From Bacteroidota bacterium (GTDB lineage: Bacteria; Bacteroidota; Ignavibacteria; Ignavibacteriales; Ignavibacteriaceae): a DNA stretch of 60,696 bases. Positions within the stretch are counted from its first letter, which is position 1; each line of letters starts with the position of its first letter. A model generated the notes under the pieces. It ran no database searches, had not been told where the DNA came from, and saw only the letters and a list, made by a program, of their open reading frames with translations. The translations under genes and the position numbers were made by a program. Below are positions 53,993 through 60,696 of this stretch, piece by piece. The stretch is from NCBI GenBank assembly GCA_023475265.1, contig JAMCWE010000026.1, positions 1-60,696 on the forward strand, in the 5' to 3' direction.

Positions 53993-55171
53993 ATGCAAAT
54001 ACCATTTTTGGATTTGAAATCCCAATACTTATCAATTAAAACCGAAATCAATTCAGCTATTCAAAATATTCTTGATAATTCAGCTTTTGTTCTTGGCAAA
54101 GCTGTAAATGATTTTGAAGTTGAATTTGCAAAAGCTCATAATGTGAAATTTTGTGTAGCCTTAAACTCAGGTACGGCTGGAAATCATGTTGCATTATGGT
54201 CGCTTGGAATTAAACCTGGCGACGAGATTATCGTTCCGGCAAATACTTTTATCGCTACAGCTTGGGGCGCAACGTTGTGCGGCGCAAAGCCTGTATTTGT
54301 TGATTGTGAACCTGATAGTTATAATATCGATCCTTCAAAAGTAGAAGGAGCAATCACTAATAAAACAAAAGCAATTGTTGCGGTTCATTTATATGGGCAG
54401 CCCGCTGATATGGATCCGTTAAAAAAAATTGCACAAAAGTATAACTTATTTTTGGTGGAAGATTCAGCACAATCTCATTTAGCTGAATATAAAGGAGAAA
54501 AAATTGGAAGTTTTGGGGAAGCAACTTCATTTAGTTTTTATCCGGGCAAGAATCTTGGAGCTTATGGTGAAGGTGGAGCAGTAGTTACAAATAATTCTGA
54601 GATTGCAAAAAAAGCAAGAATGATTCGAGATCATGGAACCTTGCAAAAATATCAACATGAAATTTTTGGTCATAATTATAGAATGGAAGGAATTCAGGGA
54701 GCGGTACTTGGTGTCAAGTTAAAACATCTTTCTAACTGGACTTTTGCTAGAAGAAAAGTTGCAAATAAATATAAAGAGCTTCTTTCCGGAATAAATAATA
54801 TAAAATTACCAAAAGAAATGTCTTACGCGAAGCATGTATATCATTTATTCGTTATCCAAGTAAATGGTAATGCAAAAAGTAATAACGCTGAACTAAGGAA
54901 TGCATTAGCAAATTATTTAAATGAAAAAGGAATATCCGTCGGATATCATTATCCAATCCCATTGCATTTGCAAGAGTGTTTTAAATATTTAGGTTATAAA
55001 AAAGGAGACTTTCCAAATACCGAATTATTAGCTGATAGCTGTATTTCATTACCAATATACCCGGAATTAAATGATAATCAAATTGAATATGTCTGTTCAA
55101 ACATTCAAGATTTTTTTAATCATAGTGAAGAAAATGATCATGTATTATTAAGTAATGTTAAGAGTAATTAA
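53993..55171 (+). CDS. DegT/DnrJ/EryC1/StrS-family sugar aminotransferase
   Basis: 392 residues, PLP-dependent. The family signs are IPFLDLKSQYLSIK at the start, ALNSGTAGNHVALW and IVPANTFIATAWGA (phosphate/PLP-binding), EDSAQSHLAEYKGEKIGSFG, and the active-site Lys in SFYPGKNLGAYGEGGA (about residue 184). It transfers an amino group to a keto-sugar nucleotide, giving an amino sugar for surface polysaccharide. With the Gfo/Idh dehydrogenase and hexapeptide acetyltransferase downstream it makes the oxidation-amination-acetylation set known for N-acetylated amino-sugars (WbpB/WbpE/WbpD-like). It is the first gene of the operon; AAAGGAG precedes it. Confidence 0.93.
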   Translation: MQIPFLDLKSQYLSIKTEINSAIQNILDNSAFVLGKAVNDFEVEFAKAHNVKFCVALNSGTAGNHVALWSLGIKPGDEIIVPANTFIATAWGATLCGAKPVFVDCEPDSYNIDPSKVEGAITNKTKAIVAVHLYGQPADMDPLKKIAQKYNLFLVEDSAQSHLAEYKGEKIGSFGEATSFSFYPGKNLGAYGEGGAVVTNNSEIAKKARMIRDHGTLQKYQHEIFGHNYRMEGIQGAVLGVKLKHLSNWTFARRKVANKYKELLSGINNIKLPKEMSYAKHVYHLFVIQVNGNAKSNNAELRNALANYLNEKGISVGYHYPIPLHLQECFKYLGYKKGDFPNTELLADSCISLPIYPELNDNQIEYVCSNIQDFFNHSEENDHVLLSNVKSN

Positions 55172-55205
55172 TCAAGTGAATTGATGACACAATTTTAAAT
55201 TGAAT

Positions 55206-55847
55206 ATGAAAAAAAATAATAGAATAGAATTATATGATATTGATAAAGACTTTGGAAAAGCAATTAACGCTATAAAAAGAATGTACTATGTTGGTGGAGT
55301 CTTTATATATCCTACCGACACTGTATACTGCGTTGGTGCCAATCCTTTAAATTTATTAGCAATTGACAGACTTAAAAAAATTTCCAAACCTGATTTTTTC
55401 CCTGAAGCAACCTTATTGATTGACAGTGTATCAAATTTAATTAATTATATAGACATTGCCTCGGAAAAGCACTTTGAATTTTTAATATCGATTTGGCCTA
55501 ATCCAGTCAATGTAATTTTCAAACTCAATAAACAGTTCAGAAATTTATTTGGAATGGATCAAGCTATCTTCAAAATTCCTAACAACAGATTCTGCTTAAA
55601 ATTACTAACTGAAATTGGAAATCCATTGATATGTATTAAACTAAATAATAATCATACAACCTGTAAAGGATATGAAATATTGAAAGAAGAGTATTCGGAA
55701 TTAGTTGATGCAATTTTTTATACTAATAAGGAATCATTTAATGAAGATTCTGCATTGGTCGATTTAACGAATTACAAACCAATAATTATCAAGGAAAATA
55801 AATTTAAGCTGAAAGGCTTCATTGATGATTATCGATATGTATCTTAA
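55206..55847 (+). CDS. Divergent YrdC/Sua5-like protein in the exopolysaccharide operon
   Basis: 213 residues from ATG 55206 (a TTG at 55200 is less likely). The pattern FIYPTDTVYCVGANPLNLLA, then WPNPVNVIFK and IFKIPN follows the YrdC/Sua5/TsaC fold that makes threonylcarbamoyl-AMP for tRNA modification, but key features are changed: KISK replaces the usual K-x-R, WPNPVNV replaces the usual WPGP-T, and PLICIKLNNN replaces the conserved PL-STSAN. The catalytic signature is thus eroded. It is probably a recruited paralog with another job rather than the housekeeping enzyme. It sits 34 bases after the aminotransferase. Confidence 0.7.
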   Translation: MKKNNRIELYDIDKDFGKAINAIKRMYYVGGVFIYPTDTVYCVGANPLNLLAIDRLKKISKPDFFPEATLLIDSVSNLINYIDIASEKHFEFLISIWPNPVNVIFKLNKQFRNLFGMDQAIFKIPNNRFCLKLLTEIGNPLICIKLNNNHTTCKGYEILKEEYSELVDAIFYTNKESFNEDSALVDLTNYKPIIIKENKFKLKGFIDDYRYVS

Positions 55848-55928
55848 GCTGTTCGTCATTTAATATCATTTGAGTTAAAAAATTTTACCAGATTATAATT
55901 TTGTGAAAATAAGGCTCTGTACTTAAGG

Positions 55929-57362
55929 ATGAAAATTGCAAAATATAAATTCTTTTTTGCTATATCGGATTTAGTAATTTTATTTTTTATTCTAATAATA
56001 ACTTCAATTACTATAAATAAAATTTTAGATATAGAAATTCAAAATGTAAACGGAAACATTTGGGTAATGCTGCTAACTATTGCCTTACTATTGCTATCCC
56101 TTTTAATTTTTAGCTTGAATAATCTTTATAAAATTTCATTAATCCTTGTCCGCTCAGCACATATAACCGCGGTTATTAAGTCTCTTTTTTACTTAATGAT
56201 AATTACAATCCCCACCTCATTTGCACTTTTTGAAATTGAATTTCTAAAAATGCTGATAATAATTTTTAGCTTCGTTTTAACATTCGTCTTAGTTTCTTAT
56301 ACTGTAAGAGTTGAACTTTTACGTAGGATATATTCAATTCTTAAAAGAAAAGGATTTAGAAAAAAAATAATTATTGTAGGAGACGGGAAGCCGGGTAAGC
56401 TGCTTGCAACAAAACTTGCTTTTGAAAACCCAATTGGAATTAATATTATAGGTTTCATTGATGAGCAAAAAAATATTGGCGAAGAAATTATTAATGGGAA
56501 AAGAGTTTTAGGTAAGTATAATGATATTCAAAATGTAGTTAAAGATTTTAATGTTGACGAACTTTTAATTGCATATGATACCAAAGACTATGAAAAATTA
56601 TTGTGCATAATAGATTATTGCAGTGACGCTAAAATAAATATAAAAATAACTTCCGATTTATTTAAAATAATTCCGCAAAAAGTTTATACTGAGAAATATG
56701 CAAACATTCCCGTAATTGATGTTTCGAATTCTTATCATAATTGGTTATCAATAAAATCAAAAAGATTATTTGACTTACTAATTGCAAGTCTAGGATTTTT
56801 ATTTCTTACTCCAATCTTATTGACAATTGGTTTACTGATAAAATTCAATTCGAAGGGACCGATTTTATTTAGTCAAATTAGAATTGGCAAAGATGGAAAG
56901 CAATTTAAGTTTTATAAGTTCAGAACAATGTTTTTGCAAAAGGCAGATGACACAGATAGAAAAGAAAAAATGTTAAAGTTTATGAAAGAGGATAGACATA
57001 CCGGAAATAGTACAAAAATAATTTCTGATTCTCGAATAACTAAAGTTGGTAGAATTTTACGAAAGACTTCAATTGATGAATTACCCCAACTCCTTAATGT
57101 TATAAAAGGTGATATGAGTTTAGTGGGGCCAAGACCCTGTTTACAATATGAGTTTGAGAATTATGATAATTGGCAAAAAAGAAGATTAACTGTTACTCCT
57201 GGCTGTACGGGTATGTGGCAAGTTGTTGGAAGGAGTTCAGTTTCGTTTAGGGATTCAATTGTCTTAGATCTTTATTATATCAATAACATGTCTCCTTGGT
57301 TGGATTTGCAAATATTAATTAAAACTATACCTGTTATGCTGTTTGGTACAGGCGGCAAATGA
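55929..57362 (+). CDS. Polyprenyl-phosphate sugar-1-phosphate transferase (WbaP/WcaJ type)
   Basis: 477 residues. Four or five N-terminal membrane helices (about 8-130) precede a Rossmann-like cytoplasmic segment (GDGKPGKLLATKLA, near 155). The C-terminal catalytic domain (about 280-477) has KRLFDLLIASLGFLFLTP as membrane entry, then FSQIRIGKDGKQFKFYKFRT and the SIDELPQLLNVIKGDMSLVG and PRPC block that holds the acidic and PRP motifs. It starts repeat-unit synthesis by moving a hexose-1-phosphate to undecaprenyl phosphate on the inner membrane. The specific sugar is not readable. Confidence 0.95.
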   Translation: MKIAKYKFFFAISDLVILFFILIITSITINKILDIEIQNVNGNIWVMLLTIALLLLSLLIFSLNNLYKISLILVRSAHITAVIKSLFYLMIITIPTSFALFEIEFLKMLIIIFSFVLTFVLVSYTVRVELLRRIYSILKRKGFRKKIIIVGDGKPGKLLATKLAFENPIGINIIGFIDEQKNIGEEIINGKRVLGKYNDIQNVVKDFNVDELLIAYDTKDYEKLLCIIDYCSDAKINIKITSDLFKIIPQKVYTEKYANIPVIDVSNSYHNWLSIKSKRLFDLLIASLGFLFLTPILLTIGLLIKFNSKGPILFSQIRIGKDGKQFKFYKFRTMFLQKADDTDRKEKMLKFMKEDRHTGNSTKIISDSRITKVGRILRKTSIDELPQLLNVIKGDMSLVGPRPCLQYEFENYDNWQKRRLTVTPGCTGMWQVVGRSSVSFRDSIVLDLYYINNMSPWLDLQILIKTIPVMLFGTGGK

Positions 57363-57406
57363 TGCTTAGGTTTGAAGAAATTATGATTTTATAAATGGAG
57401 GAAAAA

Positions 57407-58465
57407 ATGAAAATTGGAATAATCGGACTTGGATATTGGGGACCAAATTTAGTAAGAAATTTTTTAGCTCAGAAGTCAGTAGACAAAGTTGTCGCATGTG
57501 ATATCAAAGAAGATAGAATTGAAATGCTAAGATTAAAATTTCCGGAGGTACAATTCGTTAAAGACTATAAAAGTTTACTGACTTCTGACTTTGATGCTAT
57601 TGTTATTGCAACGCCGGTAAATTCTCATCACAAACTTGCCAAAGAGGCGTTAGAATCCGGCAAACATATTTGGGTTGAAAAACCTTTTACAAGTTCAACC
57701 AGACAGGCTGATGAATTAATAAATCTTGCAAGTTCAAAAAATTTAAAAATATTTGTTGATCATACTTTTCTATACACCGGTGCGGTTAAAAAGATAAAAG
57801 AGCTTATTGTAAAAGGAGAACTTGGAGAAATTATTTATTTCGACTCTGTCAGAATAAATCTTGGTTTGTTTCAGCATGATGTAAATGTAATTTGGGATCT
57901 TGCGCCGCATGATTTGTCCATCATGAAATATGTTCTTAAAGATAAACAAGCTACCGGAGTTACTGCTTGCGGAATTTCAAATTATTATGAACTTGAGAAT
58001 CTGGCTCAAATGTCAATTCACTTTCAGGACAATTTATGTTTTGCTCATTTCCATGTTAATTGGACATCGCCTGTTAAAATTCGCAGAATAATTATTGCCG
58101 GCAAGAAAAAAATGCTTGTATTTGATGATCTAGAAAATTCTGAAAAAATTAAAATATATGATTGCGGTGTTGATATCTCTTCCACTGAAAGCCTTCATAA
58201 TGCCTTGGTACAATATCGAACCGGCGATATGTATTCACCTAAAATTGAGCAAACCGAAGCGCTAAATTGTGCTGCAAAGGAATTTATAAATTGTATTAAA
58301 GAAAATAGGGAACCGCTAACAAATGGAATTGATGGTTTGGAGATTGTGCGAATTTTAGAAGCTTCAGATAAATCAATTAAGAATAATGGGATGTTAGTCA
58401 ATTTAAATAATTATTCTGAAGATGAAATATATAAGCCCGGCGAAGTACTTCATGAATATGCTTAA
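57407..58465 (+). CDS. Gfo/Idh/MocA-family sugar dehydrogenase
   Basis: 352 residues. I prefer ATG 57407 over 57395 because GGAGG (57397-57401) then becomes the ribosome site and the product starts with MKIGIIGLGYWGPNLVRNF, the NAD-binding start of the family. The catalytic Lys lies in HIWVEKPFTSS (about residue 90), and the C-terminal domain holds the acceptor site. It oxidises or epimerises a sugar nucleotide; with the aminotransferase and acetyltransferase it fits a WbpB/WlbA-like 3-keto step. Confidence 0.93.
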   Translation: MKIGIIGLGYWGPNLVRNFLAQKSVDKVVACDIKEDRIEMLRLKFPEVQFVKDYKSLLTSDFDAIVIATPVNSHHKLAKEALESGKHIWVEKPFTSSTRQADELINLASSKNLKIFVDHTFLYTGAVKKIKELIVKGELGEIIYFDSVRINLGLFQHDVNVIWDLAPHDLSIMKYVLKDKQATGVTACGISNYYELENLAQMSIHFQDNLCFAHFHVNWTSPVKIRRIIIAGKKKMLVFDDLENSEKIKIYDCGVDISSTESLHNALVQYRTGDMYSPKIEQTEALNCAAKEFINCIKENREPLTNGIDGLEIVRILEASDKSIKNNGMLVNLNNYSEDEIYKPGEVLHEYA

Positions 58466-58532
58466 TAAAAAATTCTATTATTAAAATTAAAATCTCAAGA
58501 AGAAAAAAAATGTATAGCACAGGTGAATTGAA

Positions 58533-59009
58533 ATGAATAATCAAGTTGTCTCTAACGTTGAAATGGGGAAAAATGTAATGATATTTAATTTTGTAAATCT
58601 TTATGGTTGTAAAATCGGGGATAATACTAAGATTGGTTCATTTGTTGAAATTCAGAAGAATGCAACCATTGGAAAAAATTGTAAAATATCTTCCCATACA
58701 TTTATCTGTGAAGGTGTTCATATTGAAGATAATGTTTTTATTGGACACAATGTAACTTTTATTAATGACAAATATCCTCGCTCTACTTCTAACAAAGGGC
58801 AGCTCCAAACCGAAGCTGATTGGAAAGTGGTTGAAACATTTGTTAAAGAAGGTGCATCAATTGGTTCGTCAGTAACAATTCTTTGCGGAGTAACTATTGG
58901 GGAAAATTCAATTGTTGGTGCCGGTGCAGTAGTTACCAAAGATGTTGCGCCGGGAACAATTGTAGCCGGCGTTCCATCACGTGTTTTGAAATTAGAAACT
59001 GTAATCTAA
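58533..59009 (+). CDS. Left-handed-helix acetyltransferase (hexapeptide repeat, WbpD/WlbB type)
   Basis: 158 residues. The [LIV]-G-x4 hexapeptide pattern runs from about residue 10 to 145 (IGDNTKIGSFVEIQKNATIG, then IGENSIVGAGAVVTKDVAPG, then AGVPSRVL). This is a trimeric beta-helix enzyme that acetylates amino groups of sugar nucleotides with acetyl-CoA. It closes the three-enzyme amino-sugar set with the dehydrogenase 68 bases upstream and the aminotransferase at 53993. Confidence 0.92.
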   Translation: MNNQVVSNVEMGKNVMIFNFVNLYGCKIGDNTKIGSFVEIQKNATIGKNCKISSHTFICEGVHIEDNVFIGHNVTFINDKYPRSTSNKGQLQTEADWKVVETFVKEGASIGSSVTILCGVTIGENSIVGAGAVVTKDVAPGTIVAGVPSRVLKLETVI

Positions 59010-59078
59010 AATTCTCTTACCTTCCTAATATTTAAATAATAAAATAGACTTTATTAAAAGTCATGTTCGAGGTTTGAA

Positions 59079-59690
59079 ATGAAAAACAGGCTCTATCTAA
59101 TTTTTTTTCAAATTATAATAATTAGCTCTATTCAATTTGCTCAAACATTGTTGCCTGGGGATGGTATCCGCATATTATTTTATAATATATCCGATCCAAT
59201 TTCAGGCGATTATTTTGTCCAAAAGGACGAAAGTTTAATGCTACCATACCTTGGAAAGATTAATATTTTAAACATGGGTTTTGATAGTGTTAAAAAAGAA
59301 ATTATCACAAAATATAGTTCCTTATATAGAAACCCGGAGATATCAATTTTACCGCTGTTGAAAGTAAATATTCTTGGAGAAGTTAGAACACCTGGATTTT
59401 ATTATGTAACAGGAATCGAAAAGCTGCCCGATCTTATTGCAAAAGCCGGTGGCACTACGCCTGATGCGGATTTAGAAGATATTTATATAACTCGCAATAA
59501 TCAAAAAATTGAAATTGATGGTCAGAAAATAATAGAGAGCAACAGCAAAATTAATGACATCGGTTTGCAATCCGGGGATGGAATTTATATTACTCGTAGA
59601 TGGTTTACCGGTAGCACATCAACTATTATCATATCAGCAATCGCAGCAGTTACATCAATAATTGCTGCAATTATCTATACCCAGCGATAA
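59079..59690 (+). CDS. Wza-like polysaccharide export protein
   Basis: 203 residues. Signal peptide (about 1-20, ends QFAQ) without a lipobox. A Poly_export domain (LLPGDGIRILFYNISDPISG, then VQKDESLMLPYLGKINI) and one SLBB domain (VNILGEVRTPGFYYVTG) follow. It ends with a hydrophobic helix (about 182-200, IIISAIAAVTSIIAAIIY) and a short basic tail. The family forms the outer-membrane exit for capsule or exopolysaccharide. This is a short member with a terminal membrane anchor, a form I associate with Bacteroidota; it should pair with the Wzz-like protein 19 bases downstream. Confidence 0.92.
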   Translation: MKNRLYLIFFQIIIISSIQFAQTLLPGDGIRILFYNISDPISGDYFVQKDESLMLPYLGKINILNMGFDSVKKEIITKYSSLYRNPEISILPLLKVNILGEVRTPGFYYVTGIEKLPDLIAKAGGTTPDADLEDIYITRNNQKIEIDGQKIIESNSKINDIGLQSGDGIYITRRWFTGSTSTIIISAIAAVTSIIAAIIYTQR

Positions 59691-59708
59691 ATAATTAAAG
59701 GCAAAAAC

Positions 59709-60696
59709 ATGAACTATGATCAATTGAATGAATTATTAAAATCTCAATCTGCTGCTAATAAAAGAAATTTTGACGATCTTCTCCAAGCATTAAATAAAAG
59801 AAAATTATTTATAATATTCTCTTTTGCAATGATTTTTCTATGTGGCTTTATTTATATGAGATATACACCTCCAACTTATGAATCTTCTGTTCTACTTAAA
59901 AAAGAAGCGATAAAAGCAGAAACATACAGAGATGATCCTTACCGAAGATTTGTTGCATTACAATCTCAAGACGACATTAGTACGGATATCTTTCTTGTTA
60001 CTACTAAAAATGTTTTGGATAAGGTGGTTAATAATTTAGAAATGAATTTTAAAATTGACAGGTTAGTTACTTCAAATAATGAAAACGAGAAAATTGAAAA
60101 AATGTTACCATCCTATAATTTGTGGCTGGAAAATAATTATCAAAATAATGGAAGGTATCCGATGATCTTAAATGCTAATATAGATTCCCTTTCTAAGACG
60201 ACACGATACTTTATTAAATCTAAAGTCAATGGTCAGTTTGACTTATATAAAACAAATGAAAAAACTAATACATATGTTAGCTCATTTCCCGCGTCATCCC
60301 TAATGGAAATTAATACAGGTGATTTTCAAATAAATTTTTATTGGCCTAATGTTCAAGCCGGAACAAAATTGTATTTTACTGTGTACGATGGATTGACTTC
60401 ATTTAATCTTTTGAAACAGAGGATTTCCGTATCTCAAAAGGAAACTACAAATCTTATAGAAATTACTGTTAAAGATGCCAATCCTAAAACAGCACAACTA
60501 ATTGCACGGACATTAGTAAATAAGTTTAACGAAGCAAGAACGGAACAGCAAAGAGAAAATATTCAATCATCATTTGTTTTAATAGATACGCAATTGAATG
60601 AAATTTCTAAAAAGCTAAAAAAAGCAGAAGATAATTTGAGTGCATACCAATCAATAAATGGGATAACAAAATTAGATAGAAGTTCGGATGAGATAG
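59709..60696 (+). CDS. Wzz/GumC-type chain-length protein, partial (3' end outside window)
   Basis: 329 residues are visible from ATG 59709. A first membrane helix (about 35-54, LFIIFSFAMIFLCGFIYMRY) is followed by the Wzz motif YTPPTYESSVLLKKE, a large periplasmic part, and a coiled coil (about 285-329) with the GNVR-like segment LIARTLVNKFNEARTEQQ. This is the N-terminal half of a co-polymerase that sets polysaccharide chain length, often fused to a tyrosine kinase at its C-terminus; that part is not visible. It starts 19 bases after the export protein. Confidence 0.92.
   Translation, partial: MNYDQLNELLKSQSAANKRNFDDLLQALNKRKLFIIFSFAMIFLCGFIYMRYTPPTYESSVLLKKEAIKAETYRDDPYRRFVALQSQDDISTDIFLVTTKNVLDKVVNNLEMNFKIDRLVTSNNENEKIEKMLPSYNLWLENNYQNNGRYPMILNANIDSLSKTTRYFIKSKVNGQFDLYKTNEKTNTYVSSFPASSLMEINTGDFQINFYWPNVQAGTKLYFTVYDGLTSFNLLKQRISVSQKETTNLIEITVKDANPKTAQLIARTLVNKFNEARTEQQRENIQSSFVLIDTQLNEISKKLKKAEDNLSAYQSINGITKLDRSSDEI

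Noticed and set aside
1-60696. tRNA, rRNA, transposase genes or CRISPR arrays
   Set aside because: I looked for them on both strands and found none that I could support.

Overview
The window looks like a chromosomal piece from an Ignavibacteria-type member of the Bacteroidota/Chlorobiota lineage. It is AT-rich, with a less AT-rich first ~7 kb. Three secreted proteins end in the C-terminal sorting domain of the type IX secretion system (T9SS), with the signature YPNPFNP...PSGIY-[FVI]-YQ...KKM-x-L-[IM]-K. Many starts have a good GGAGG-type ribosome site, and several of them decide between alternative start codons. I see no rRNA, tRNA, CRISPR array or intact insertion sequence. The taxonomic call is an inference from gene types, not from a marker search.

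Region by region. (1) 1-13.4 kb is a mannose/alpha-glycan locus: the end of a debranching-type glycosidase, a sodium:sugar symporter, a secreted GH38 alpha-mannosidase, then a NarL-type sensor kinase/regulator pair, a Tat-exported GH125 alpha-1,6-mannosidase and, just downstream of it, the decayed start of a GH92 alpha-mannosidase. An amino-acid permease and a secreted Memo-family protein lie between. (2) 13.6-21 kb is housekeeping and accessory DNA: a zinc-ribbon protein, a PEBP-like protein, RecD2, a T9SS cargo, then a gene-poor stretch with an inverted pair of 43-nt repeats, a duplicated leader in front of a truncated secreted ORF, a twelve-unit 21-bp tandem array, a helical protein with an internal duplication, and a BrnT/BrnA toxin-antitoxin pair whose toxin has an in-frame TGA. 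(3) 21-28.7 kb: an M4 metalloprotease with a T9SS tail and partner lipoprotein, a TPR protein with a lipoprotein, and gnd. (4) 28.7-34.7 kb: an alanine/glycine:sodium symporter and a MacAB-like exporter split into adaptor, ATPase and two permeases.

(5) 35.3-42.5 kb is the most striking part: a CheW-like protein, then a 1807-residue secreted repeat protein made of two copies of a ~790-residue block and ending in two dockerin-like calcium loops, followed directly by a protein with a cohesin-like N-terminal sandwich and a T9SS tail. I propose these two as a surface display pair. (6) 42.9-48.6 kb: a complete RND efflux operon (TolC-like, adaptor, pump). (7) 49-60.7 kb: a five-PAS sensor kinase and an NtrC-type sigma-54 activator that overlap, a second orphan CheW-like protein, and then an exopolysaccharide operon (aminotransferase, a divergent YrdC-like protein, initiating sugar-phosphate transferase, Gfo/Idh dehydrogenase, hexapeptide acetyltransferase, Wza-like export protein, Wzz-like chain-length protein) that runs off the right edge.

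How the parts may work together: region 1 imports and trims mannosylated glycans under a two-component pair. Regions 5 and 7 both build cell-surface material, and the sigma-54 activator beside the exopolysaccharide operon is its likely regulator.
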